Source of the DNA: Candidatus Rokuibacteriota bacterium
GTDB lineage: Bacteria; Methylomirabilota; Methylomirabilia; Rokubacteriales; CSP1-6
Reading direction: 5' to 3'
Length of the DNA stretch: 64,000 nt
Assembly (NCBI GenBank): GCA_003220685.1
Contig: QHTE01000061.1
Location: 62,001-126,000 of the forward strand
In this document: positions 35,849-43,366 of the stretch, piece by piece
How positions within the stretch are numbered: position 1 is the stretch's first letter
Layout: the number at the start of each line of letters is the position of its first letter
The notes under the pieces: model-generated
Told to the model about the DNA's origin: nothing
Database searches by the model: none
Seen by the model: only the letters and a program-made list of their open reading frames with translations
Made by a program: the position numbers and the translations under genes

Positions 35849-36830
35849 TCGATCCCCCGAGGACCGTGGTGGTCCAGGCCACCGGCGTGGCGGCCGCCGA
35901 CGTCGGCAGGTCGTTGGTGTCGAGCCGCGGCAACTCCAGCGGACGGCGGAGGTCGCGGGCGACGTCCACGCGTGTCGTGAGCCCGAGGGCGCAGCCGCGC
36001 TCCATCACGAGCTCGAGCGTCGTCGCGTCGTAGCCGCCGAACGGGTAGCACATGACCCAGTCCACCGGTGGCCGGCCGTGGATCCGGGCCAGGAAGGCGA
36101 GCGTGGCGTCGATCTCCGCGGCCTGCGCCGGACGCGCCAGGGAATCGAGCCACACGTGCGCGGCGCCATGGGCGCCCACGTCCATACCGAGTCGCGCCAT
36201 GCAGCGGAGCTGCTCGGTGTCCATGTAGAGCTCGTGGGCTAAGGTCGCCTCGTCCACACCCACGTACTCCTCGAGCAGACGCTGCGCCAGCGCCGACCGC
36301 GTGGCTTCGGGCAGACCGCGCTGGAGCACGCGCTTGACGAAGATGACCTCGGGCCCATCGAAGCGTGACGCCACCGCGTGCCGGCGCCAGAGCGCTTCGC
36401 CTGATGGCATCGCGTCGTCGTCCCGACGCGCATCGATGAGATCGAGGAGTCGCCGGGCAAGCTTGCCGGTGTCGTCGCACGCGGCAAGGATCAGCTGGAT
36501 CTTGTGGGTATCGAGCAGTCGCCGCCCCTCGATCGCGGCGGCCGGCGGATAGAACCCCGCGGTGAAGCCGCGGGCCACGAGCCGCGGCAGCACCGTCCGG
36601 AAATGGTCGAGGAAGCCGTCGTCGAAGGTCAGCAGGCATGCGTTCGGAGGTAAGCGATACTCCCCGCGGGAGGCGGCGACGACCTCGCGCACCGAGCACA
36701 CGCGGTAGTGCCGCGCGACGTAGTCGAGCTGGCCCTCGAAGGCGTCGACCGTCAGCGCCTTGAGGCCTGGATAGCGGCTTCGCGCCAGGTCGCGGACGTA
36801 GTGATACATGACGATCGTGAGCGCGCTCAT
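35841..36830 (-). CDS. polysaccharide deacetylase (NodB/CE4 homology domain)
   Basis: A 329-residue CE4 deacetylase. Motif 1 is TFDDGFLDHF near residues 67-76, supplying the general base and metal aspartates; motif 2 is HGAAHVWLDSL with the two metal histidines, the first residue after His being Gly rather than the usual Ser/Thr. The sequence is long between the motifs (about 140 residues), a feature of some exopolysaccharide deacetylases. It has no signal peptide, so it may work on a lipid-linked or cytoplasmic intermediate. ATG 36830 overlaps the methyltransferase stop (ATGA). Confidence 0.85.
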   Translation of the reverse strand: MSALTIVMYHYVRDLARSRYPGLKALTVDAFEGQLDYVARHYRVCSVREVVAASRGEYRLPPNACLLTFDDGFLDHFRTVLPRLVARGFTAGFYPPAAAIEGRRLLDTHKIQLILAACDDTGKLARRLLDLIDARRDDDAMPSGEALWRRHAVASRFDGPEVIFVKRVLQRGLPEATRSALAQRLLEEYVGVDEATLAHELYMDTEQLRCMARLGMDVGAHGAAHVWLDSLARPAQAAEIDATLAFLARIHGRPPVDWVMCYPFGGYDATTLELVMERGCALGLTTRVDVARDLRRPLELPRLDTNDLPTSAAATPVAWTTTVLGGSNG

Positions 36831-37768
36831 CGCGTGAACACTGCCAGGAACGCCGAGCTCCAGGCGAGGCTCACGGGCGCCGATTCGAGCGGCTCGAGCG
36901 CGGCCGCGAATCGATTGTAGAAGCGCGGGGCGACCGCCTCGAGCGCGGGCGAGAGCACGTGGGGGTGCACGCCGAAGAAGCGTGGATGCCTGAACCCCGC
37001 CGCCGCGGCCGCGGCGGCGAATCCAGCCGGCGAGTGTTGCCGGCGCCGCTGACCGAAGACGGGCGACGACCGGGCGACCCGGGCGCCCTCGCTCGCGGCG
37101 TCCTTCGCCAGCGCCCGCTCGAGTCCGGGCAGCGCCTCGCGCAAGCGCGCCACGACCTCTCCGAGCAGCGGCACGACGGCGCGGTCGGGCCGGAGCGTGG
37201 CCAGCTCCTCCAGCAGTCCGGTCGCGCTTCCGGTCTCGATCTCCTCGCGAGTGTAGTCGTTGCCGCTCGTGGCGTTGAAGAGCCGGTTGCGGCACGACAC
37301 CACGAGCACGCCGCCCCCGCGGAGGAGCCGGGCCGTTTCGGCGAGGAACGGTTCGTCGGCGGCGAGATATTCGACCAGCCCGATCGCCGTCACCGCGTCG
37401 GCGGAACCCGTCCGCAACCCGGTCTCGAGTACATCGGCGACGCGGAACGAGACCCGATCGCGGGCATCCGGCACCAGCGCGGCCCGGCGAGCCTCGGCCT
37501 CGGCGATCATTCCTTCGGCAAGGTCGACCCCGGTCGCGCGGAACCCCAGGTCCACCGCGTGCAGCGCGAGGTTGCCGCCGCCGCACCCCAGGTCCACCAG
37601 GTGGCCTTGCGCCGTCCCCAGACGATCCACCACTCCCTCGAGCGCGAGCCGGGTCCGCTGCGCGCCCACGGGATACGCCGCGGTCTCCTCCACGTCGTCG
37701 TACGCGCGGGCGAGCCACTGGCGTGCGGAGTCCGAGAAGTACCGGCGCACGTACTCACGCGAGGTCAC
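36827..37768 (-). CDS. class I SAM-dependent methyltransferase
   Basis: A 313-residue methyltransferase with motif I VDLGCGGGN near residue 58, the acidic TGVDLAEGM, and VLETGLRTGSADAVTAIGLVEYL in motif IV, then LLRGGGVLVVSC. The last 90 residues carry extra helices and a hydrophobic end (SLAWSSAFLAVF). GTG 37768 overlaps the Maf stop (GTGA). It may methylate the nonulosonate or a neighbouring sugar. Confidence 0.84.
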   Translation of the reverse strand: MTSREYVRRYFSDSARQWLARAYDDVEETAAYPVGAQRTRLALEGVVDRLGTAQGHLVDLGCGGGNLALHAVDLGFRATGVDLAEGMIAEAEARRAALVPDARDRVSFRVADVLETGLRTGSADAVTAIGLVEYLAADEPFLAETARLLRGGGVLVVSCRNRLFNATSGNDYTREEIETGSATGLLEELATLRPDRAVVPLLGEVVARLREALPGLERALAKDAASEGARVARSSPVFGQRRRQHSPAGFAAAAAAAGFRHPRFFGVHPHVLSPALEAVAPRFYNRFAAALEPLESAPVSLAWSSAFLAVFTR

Positions 37769-38769
37769 GCGCCGCGTTCCTCGACGAAGGCTTCGAGCGC
37801 GACCATCGGCACGCCGTCGCCGAAGAGCACGCCGCCTTCCGTACAATTGAAGGTGCGGCAATCGGCCTCGCGCGCCATCCCGAGGAACACGTCCCGGAAC
37901 CAGTAATAGGCAGGATCGGTGAACCAGGTCTCCCCCAGGAATGGATTCTCGACGTGGATGAACGCCTCGGTGAACCGGTCGCCGAACATGTCGCGGAGCT
38001 CGGGGTAGTACTGGGTCCGGGTGAAGGAGGTTCCCGGCGCATACCCGAAGTCGAGGCCGACAAGGCCGATCCGCGTCTTACCGAGCACCGCGTGGCTCAC
38101 GACCCACGCGGCGGTGCCCACGTTGCCGCCGCCGTTCAGGCACGGCAGCCCGTTCTCGGCATGGAGCCGGCGGGAGAGACTGTCCGGCTGGTCGTAGTCG
38201 TCGTACATCGGATTCCACCAGTAGAGGCGCATCCCGGCCTTCTCGCACCGGTCTACCACCGCCGGCGACGCGCAGGTCGCGATCGCGACCCGCATGTGCG
38301 GACCGTACCGGTCGACCAGCTGCAGGAGCTCCCGGTTCGCCGCGAGCTCGTCCTCGGCGTGTGCCGGATCCATCTCCTGGCGGCGGAAGTAGTCGTCGGC
38401 GGACGGCGCAGTCAACCCCGGGTCGCCGAACCAGCGGACGATCCGCTCGGGGTGGGGGTCGACCGTCACGATCAGGTGAGGCACGATCCCCTGACGCAGG
38501 CACGCGCCGAGCGCGCCATCGACCGCCACGACGGCGCCGCTATAGCCGGTCGCGGCGAGGCGCTCGAGACTGCGTCGCCGGTGGAGGCTCGGCCCGGCGC
38601 CGATCACGATGGCCGTGTCGCCCTTGCCGAGAGGCGGCTGGGCGAGCTCGAGCAGCGACTGTCCGATTCGCGGCCGGTTGGTCGAGGCGTTCTCCGCCCC
38701 GACCGCCGCCACTCGCTCGAACGTCGCGTCACCGAGCCGGCGTGCGATCCGCCGTCCGAGGTCCGTCAT
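37765..38769 (-). CDS. Maf-like motility-associated glycosyltransferase (DUF115 domain)
   Basis: A 334-residue protein with the Maf/DUF115 signature IVIGAGPSLHRR near residues 55-66, VVAVDGALGACLRQGIVPHLIVTVDPHP, and LNGGGNVGTAAWVVSH in the following block. Maf proteins attach pseudaminic or legionaminic acid to flagellin, which fits the nonulosonate genes of the same operon. Total length is below that of full-length Maf proteins (about 600 residues), so it is probably the conserved core alone. The start ATG overlaps the small gene at 38729-38935 by 41 bases. Confidence 0.75.
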   Translation of the reverse strand: MTDLGRRIARRLGDATFERVAAVGAENASTNRPRIGQSLLELAQPPLGKGDTAIVIGAGPSLHRRRSLERLAATGYSGAVVAVDGALGACLRQGIVPHLIVTVDPHPERIVRWFGDPGLTAPSADDYFRRQEMDPAHAEDELAANRELLQLVDRYGPHMRVAIATCASPAVVDRCEKAGMRLYWWNPMYDDYDQPDSLSRRLHAENGLPCLNGGGNVGTAAWVVSHAVLGKTRIGLVGLDFGYAPGTSFTRTQYYPELRDMFGDRFTEAFIHVENPFLGETWFTDPAYYWFRDVFLGMAREADCRTFNCTEGGVLFGDGVPMVALEAFVEERGA

Positions 38770-38935
38770 TCCCGTCGCCGGTCCACAGGAAGCCTTTCTT
38801 GCTCACGAAACAGATCGACCCGCCGAGACGGGCGAGCGCCTTCTTCTCGAACTCGTCGGTCGTGTCGGTCACCGTCTCGGCCGGCTCCTCGATCTTCGCG
38901 TCGAGCTTGTAGTTGCCCTTCAGATAGTCGTTCAT
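38729..38935 (-). CDS. 68-residue unknown protein between exporter and Maf
   Basis: A 68-residue protein of unknown function, too short for most gene callers. ATG 38935 has a clear ribosome-binding site: AGGAG (38941-38945 on the minus strand) overlaps the exporter stop codon, with 5 bases of spacing. The N-terminal half is acidic and Lys-rich (KLDAKIEE, TDEFEKKA). LARLGGSICFV in the middle resembles a double-glycine leader end, and the C-terminal portion is Gly/Asp/Arg-rich with no hydrophobic membrane segment. The last 41 bases overlap the Maf start. Possibilities are a peptide substrate, a protein chaperone for the exporter, or a small adaptor; none is proven. Confidence 0.65.
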   Translation of the reverse strand: MNDYLKGNYKLDAKIEEPAETVTDTTDEFEKKALARLGGSICFVSKKGFLWTGDGNDGPRTADRTPAR

Positions 38936-38943
38936 CGCGTCTC

Positions 38944-40800
38944 CTATGGATGTTCCGCCGCCGCCATCTCGGTGAACTGAAGCCGGTAGAGTCTCGCGTA
39001 GGTGTCGCTGCGCTCGAGCAGCTCCGCGTGCCGGCCGACCGCCTCGACCCGTTTGTCGTTCAGGACCACGATCCGGTCGGCGTGCAGCACGGTGGAGAGA
39101 CGGTGGGCGATCACGATCGACGTCGCGTCCCGAATGACCCGGTCGATCGCCTGCTGCACGAGGCGCTCGGACTCGCTGTCGAGCGCGCTCGTGGCTTCGT
39201 CGAGCACGAGGATCGCCGGACGCCGCAAGATCGCGCGCGCGATCGCCACGCGCTGGCGCTGGCCGGCCGAGAGCCGGATGCCCCGATCGCCGACCACGGT
39301 GGCGTAGCCCTCGGGCAGCTCGCGGATGAATCCGTCCGCGTTGGCGATCCGGGCCGCGCGCTCGATCTCGGCGTCGGCCACGCCCTCGCGACTGTAGGCG
39401 ATGTTCTCCCGGATGGTCGCATTGAACAGCAGCGCCTCTTGCGAGACAACGCCGAAGAGGCGCCGGTAGCTCTCCTGCCGGAAGCTTCGCAGCTCGCGCC
39501 CGTCGATCGTGATGGCGCCGGCGAGCGGGTCGTAAAAGCGGAGCAGCAGGTCCGCGAGCGTGGACTTGCCGGCTCCGCTCGGGCCGACGATCGCCACCAG
39601 TTCGCCCTTCTTCACGTCGAACGAGACGTGCTCGAGCACCCGCTCGCCGCCGTAGTCGAAGCTCACGTCGCGCACCGAGATACGATCCACGAAGGCATCG
39701 ATCTCCTCCGGTCCGTCCTGGACGGCCGGCGCCACGGCGAACAGCTCGCTGACGCGGTCCGCGGCGGCGAGAATCGGCTGGAGCTGGGTGTAGGTGCCGC
39801 CGAGCACGCCCAGCTGCGCCATGACGGCCCGGCCGACGTACAGGAACAGGAAGAACGTCGGCGCCGCCAGCCGTCCGGCCATGAGCTCCCAGGCGGCCAG
39901 CGCGAGCACGCTCGCCTCGACGAGGTAGTTCACGGCCGACCGCGCCGGCTCGTCGGCGTGCTTGTAGAGGCCGAAGCGGAAGTGCACGCTCCGCACGCGC
40001 TCCAGCACCGTGGCCAGGCGCGCCTGCTCGAACGCCTCGGCGCCGAAGGACTTGATGATCCGGATACTGAGGAACGTCTCCTGGAACCGGCTCGCCAGCT
40101 CGGCGAAGACCGAGAACTGGGCGCTCGCGAGCCGGCGGATCGAGCGGCGGATCGCGTGCGTTACGCCCCAGTGGAGGGCGGCGGCGGCCACTGCGGCCAC
40201 CACGAGCAGGGGGCTCGTGCGCACGAGCAGGTAGCTGTAGAAGAGGATCAGCAGCGGCGCCGTCACCGCCGAGCTGACGACCATCTCCAGGCCGCTGGTG
40301 GCGGAGCGCGTGTCGCTCTCGAGCCGCGAGACGAGCTCGCCCGTGCGCTGGCGGTTGAAGAACGACATCGAAAGCCCCATGAGGTGCTTGAAGAGATCGC
40401 GCTGGATCCCCGTGGTGGCGCGGATGCGGATCCACTGCGCCAGGAGGAAGTTCGCGAACTCGATGCACGCCTTTAGCAATCCGACCGCCACGTAGACGAC
40501 GCACAGGACGATGATCGCGGCGAAGGGGCGCGTGACGGCCGAGATGCCGAACCACTGGAAGAACGCCGCGCCGAGGTTCTGCAGGCTGAGGGCTCCTAAG
40601 CCGATTCGTCCCGCGCTCGCCGTGGCGGGGTGGCCGAGCGCGAGATCGAGGATCGGGGCCATCAGCACGGGAAGCAGCGCTCCCAGCAGGGTCGCGAGGA
40701 GGCCGCTGGCGAGCAGCAGGGCGACCGCCGACCAGTACGGCGCGACGTGCCTGCGCAGGAGCCAGGCCATCTGGCCGAGTCCCCGCGGCGGGGGGATCAT
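38944..40800 (-). CDS. ABC transporter, fused permease-ATPase (MsbA-like flippase)
   Basis: A 618-residue half-transporter. The N-terminal six-helix ABC-membrane domain covers residues 1-330; the ATPase follows with Walker A (GPSGAGKST, Lys412), the LSAGQRQR signature near residue 511, and Walker B ILVLDEATSALD near residue 531. The layout matches MsbA/lipid-flippase family members, and the position among glycan genes suggests flipping of a lipid-linked oligosaccharide. It has no C39 peptidase domain. ATG 40800 overlaps the regulator stop (ATGA). Confidence 0.92.
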   Translation of the reverse strand: MIPPPRGLGQMAWLLRRHVAPYWSAVALLLASGLLATLLGALLPVLMAPILDLALGHPATASAGRIGLGALSLQNLGAAFFQWFGISAVTRPFAAIIVLCVVYVAVGLLKACIEFANFLLAQWIRIRATTGIQRDLFKHLMGLSMSFFNRQRTGELVSRLESDTRSATSGLEMVVSSAVTAPLLILFYSYLLVRTSPLLVVAAVAAAALHWGVTHAIRRSIRRLASAQFSVFAELASRFQETFLSIRIIKSFGAEAFEQARLATVLERVRSVHFRFGLYKHADEPARSAVNYLVEASVLALAAWELMAGRLAAPTFFLFLYVGRAVMAQLGVLGGTYTQLQPILAAADRVSELFAVAPAVQDGPEEIDAFVDRISVRDVSFDYGGERVLEHVSFDVKKGELVAIVGPSGAGKSTLADLLLRFYDPLAGAITIDGRELRSFRQESYRRLFGVVSQEALLFNATIRENIAYSREGVADAEIERAARIANADGFIRELPEGYATVVGDRGIRLSAGQRQRVAIARAILRRPAILVLDEATSALDSESERLVQQAIDRVIRDATSIVIAHRLSTVLHADRIVVLNDKRVEAVGRHAELLERSDTYARLYRLQFTEMAAAEHP

Positions 40801-41420
40801 CGGCTGCTCCTGCCCACGGGCGCCATACGGCGAATGGTGACGAGCTTCGCGGCGGGCACACCCAGCGCGGTCAGCTCGGCCACCACCGGCTCGGGGCGCT
40901 CGAAAGTGGCCACGATGACCCGGTCGATCTCCTCCTCGGCCAGCTCGGCGGCGGGCCGGACGCGGTAGCCGAGGAAGTCGCCGCCGGCGGCTGACGCGAA
41001 CACCGCGACGGGCTCGAGGCCGAACTCCCTGAGCGTCAGATACGCGAGCTCGGCCGCGTCGCCGACGCCGTAGAGCGCGATCCGCTTGGCGCCGGCCGGC
41101 GCCAGCTCGGCGAGCGCCTGCCGCAGCGTCTCTCGCGTGCGGCGATAGAGATTGAGCGCGTAGCTCATGTGCTCGTACGTGAGCCGTGTCTTCTCGGCGA
41201 TGCCCTTGGGCGTCAGCAGGTAGCGGAGCCGCTTGCGCGTGGCCGGCTTTCGGGGGAACTCGACGATCTTGAGGTAACCCTTGCGGCTCAGGCGCTTCAG
41301 GTACAGGTTCGTGAGCCCTAGCGCCACGCCGAGCCGCTGGGCCAGGGCCCGCTGGGTGAGGGTCCCCCCCTCGTCCACGGCGGTCAGGATCTCGAGATCG
41401 CGAGCCTGGCTGGGCTTCAT
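40797..41420 (-). CDS. EPS-associated MarR-type regulator with C-terminal Rossmann-like domain
   Basis: A 207-residue regulator. Residues 1-75 form a winged helix (LTQRALAQRLGVALGLTNLYLKRL, with KGYLKIVEF wing), as in the MarR_EPS type found beside exopolysaccharide genes. Residues 80-100 are a dimerisation-like helix. From about residue 105 a Rossmann-like domain starts (KRIALYGVGDAAELA), resembling the sugar-nucleotide sensing domain of PglD/NeuD; such a fusion could sense a glycan precursor. It is the first gene of the 41420-23373 operon and has no ribosome-binding site. A perfect palindrome overlaps its promoter. Confidence 0.85.
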   Translation of the reverse strand: MKPSQARDLEILTAVDEGGTLTQRALAQRLGVALGLTNLYLKRLSRKGYLKIVEFPRKPATRKRLRYLLTPKGIAEKTRLTYEHMSYALNLYRRTRETLRQALAELAPAGAKRIALYGVGDAAELAYLTLREFGLEPVAVFASAAGGDFLGYRVRPAAELAEEEIDRVIVATFERPEPVVAELTALGVPAAKLVTIRRMAPVGRSSR

Positions 41421-41427
41421 CGACAGC

Positions 41428-41442
41428 GTTCAATAATTGAAC
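41428..41442. promoter_or_regulatory. operator-like perfect palindrome over the regulator promoter
   Basis: GTTCAATAATTGAAC is a 7-1-7 perfect inverted repeat, AT-rich in a GC-rich window, lying 8 bases upstream of the regulator ATG and covering the -10 box. No second full copy was found in the intergenic regions of this window. It is the best candidate site for autorepression. Confidence 0.6.
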
Positions 41443-41462
41443 ATATCGGGTCTGCCTGTCAA
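41433..41462 (-). promoter_or_regulatory. sigma70-like promoter of the regulator/exporter/nonulosonate operon
   Basis: On the minus strand, TTGACA (41457-41462) and AATTAT (41433-41438) are 18 bases apart. Transcription should begin near 41426, giving a leader of about six bases with no Shine-Dalgarno sequence. The palindrome at 41428-41442 covers the -10 box and likely start point, an arrangement typical of repression. Confidence 0.5.
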
Positions 41463-41530
41463 CCTCTGCGGCCGGCCGGCCGGCGCGATGTTCCCGGGGG
41501 CCGCGGACGGCGGCGGGCCTGCCAATGAAG

Positions 41531-41560
41531 TTGACCGGGCTCGCGCCGCTACGCTACACT
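41531..41560 (+). promoter_or_regulatory. sigma70-like promoter for the plus-strand radical SAM gene
   Basis: TTGACC (41531-41536) and TACACT (41555-41560) are 18 bases apart and lie 60 bases before ATG 41620, leaving room for the GAAAGGAGA ribosome-binding site at 41607-41615. Confidence 0.5.
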
Positions 41561-41619
41561 CGCAGTCGCGGAATCCGCAGCGACGATCGCTCCAACGGAC
41601 ATCTCCGAAAGGAGAGCGA

Positions 41620-43323
41620 ATGCCCCCGGCCAAGCGTGTCACGTTCATCTATCGCAACTACGAGGGCCTCGGCATCGGCTACCTCGCCTCGTATGTGCGC
41701 TCGCTCGGCCATCAGGTTCAGCTCGCTCTCTACCCCGACCCCTGGTCCGACACCTACGTGAAGCAGAAGGACAAGGACAGCCCGATGGTGGGCCGCCTGC
41801 AGACCCGCGTGGATCGCCAGCTCCTCCGTGGGATCGTCGAGTTCGCGCCGGATCTGATCTGCTTCTCGACCGTCACCGACGACTACCAGTGGTGCCTGCG
41901 CACCGCGGGCACACTCAAGGCCGCGACGGGCGCGGTTACGATCTTCGGCGGGGTCCACGTCTCGAGCGTCCCGGAGCGCGTCGTCGTCCAACCCCACGTC
42001 GACCTGATCGGCCTCGGCGAGGGGGAGCGCGCACTCGGAGCCCTGCTCGAGCAGCTCGACGACTGGAAGGCGGGCGCGGACATCCGGATCCCGGGGATCT
42101 GGTACGAGCGCGACGGTGAGATTCGTCAAAACGGCCGGGGCGAGGCGATCCAGGATCTGGACAGCCTGCCGTTCCCGGCGAAGGATCTTTTCTACGCCGA
42201 GCTGCCCGGGCTCGCGCGCACCTACACCGCGACCACGACGCGCGGCTGCCCGTACAAGTGCACGTATTGCTACAACGCGGTGATGCTGCCGATCTATCGG
42301 CAGCAGGGCAAGTGGCTGCGCCAGCGCTCGGTCGACAACGTGATCGACGAGCTCGCGTGGGCCAAGCGAAGCTTCCACCCCCGGCACTTCCTGTTCATGG
42401 ACGACGTGTTCGCCAGCAACAAGAAGTGGGTCGAGCAGTTCACCGAGCGCTACAAGCGCGAGATCGACGTGCCCTTCGCGCTCATCACCGAGGCCGTGGT
42501 CCTGAACAAGGAGGACACGGTCCGGTGCCTGAAGGAAGCGGGCCTGGTCAACGTCCAGGTGGGCGTGCAGACGCTCAACGAAGACTCCAAGAAGAAGATC
42601 GATCGGCCGGAGTCGCGTCAGCAGCTCGAGAACGCGTTCACGCTGATGAACAAGTACGGCATCCACTACCAGGTCGATCACATGCTGGGAATCCCCGAGG
42701 AGACCGACGAGGACCAGCGGATCGCCCTCGAGTTCTACAATGAGTATCGGCCCGACATCGTGTCGGTTTTCTGGCTGAAGTACTACCCGAAGCTTCCGAT
42801 CATCGACCTGGCCCTCGAGCACGGCATCCTCAAGACCGAGGAGCTCGACGACATCGAGGAGGGACGCAACGAGGCGTCGTATCTCTTCGGCGGCAACGCG
42901 CCCGAGTTCAAGAAGTGGCTCGGCTACAACATGCTCTTCGGCTGGGTGAATTTCCTGCCCCGATCGGTCGTGCGCTGGTTCCTCCAGAAGGACCGATCGC
43001 GTCTGATCGCGTTCGAGTCGTTTTTCTTCGCGGCCTCGCTGCCGCGACTGCTCTCGACGGCGTTCCGGCGCCCCGACTTTCGCGGGCGCGACCACATCCG
43101 GCGGACCGTGGGACAGCTGCGCTACATCGGACGGCTGGTGATGCGCGACTGGCTCGATCGCCGTGATCGGAGCGGCAGCGTCACACCGGCGCCGCGGACG
43201 GTCGTCCCGAGCGCGACGCGGCCCACGCTGCCGGGGGGCGCCACACCGAGTGTGCCGGCGGTCGACTCGCCGACCATCGTCGGGCGCCGGTCGGGCGGCA
43301 AGATCGCCGCGGTCGGACGCTGA
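41620..43323 (+). CDS. B12-binding-domain radical SAM protein
   Basis: A 567-residue radical SAM protein. The N-terminal part (to about residue 150) is a cobalamin-binding-type Rossmann domain with NYEGLGIGYLASYVRSLGH and FGGVHVSSVPER; the iron-sulfur motif is Cys210-x3-Cys214-x2-Cys217 (GCPYKCTYC). The barrel follows with MDDVFASNKKW and GIPEETDEDQR. The last 60 residues are Pro/Thr/Gly-rich and unstructured. ATG 41620 is preceded by a strong ribosome-binding site (AAAGGAGA). It is transcribed away from the nonulosonate operon and faces the methyltransferase gene at 43367. The reaction is unknown. Confidence 0.88.
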   Translation: MPPAKRVTFIYRNYEGLGIGYLASYVRSLGHQVQLALYPDPWSDTYVKQKDKDSPMVGRLQTRVDRQLLRGIVEFAPDLICFSTVTDDYQWCLRTAGTLKAATGAVTIFGGVHVSSVPERVVVQPHVDLIGLGEGERALGALLEQLDDWKAGADIRIPGIWYERDGEIRQNGRGEAIQDLDSLPFPAKDLFYAELPGLARTYTATTTRGCPYKCTYCYNAVMLPIYRQQGKWLRQRSVDNVIDELAWAKRSFHPRHFLFMDDVFASNKKWVEQFTERYKREIDVPFALITEAVVLNKEDTVRCLKEAGLVNVQVGVQTLNEDSKKKIDRPESRQQLENAFTLMNKYGIHYQVDHMLGIPEETDEDQRIALEFYNEYRPDIVSVFWLKYYPKLPIIDLALEHGILKTEELDDIEEGRNEASYLFGGNAPEFKKWLGYNMLFGWVNFLPRSVVRWFLQKDRSRLIAFESFFFAASLPRLLSTAFRRPDFRGRDHIRRTVGQLRYIGRLVMRDWLDRRDRSGSVTPAPRTVVPSATRPTLPGGATPSVPAVDSPTIVGRRSGGKIAAVGR

Positions 43324-43332
43324 TCGGCTCGC

Positions 43333-43359
43333 GCGCGGGCCGTCGCCGCTAGCCCGCGC
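43333..43359. terminator. GC-rich hairpin between convergent genes
   Basis: GCGCGGGC (43333-43340) and GCCCGCGC (43352-43359) form a perfect 8-base stem with an 11-base loop in the 43-base gap between two converging genes. A T-run is lacking on either side, so Rho-independent termination is only probable. Confidence 0.4.
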
Positions 43360-43366
43360 CCCCGCT

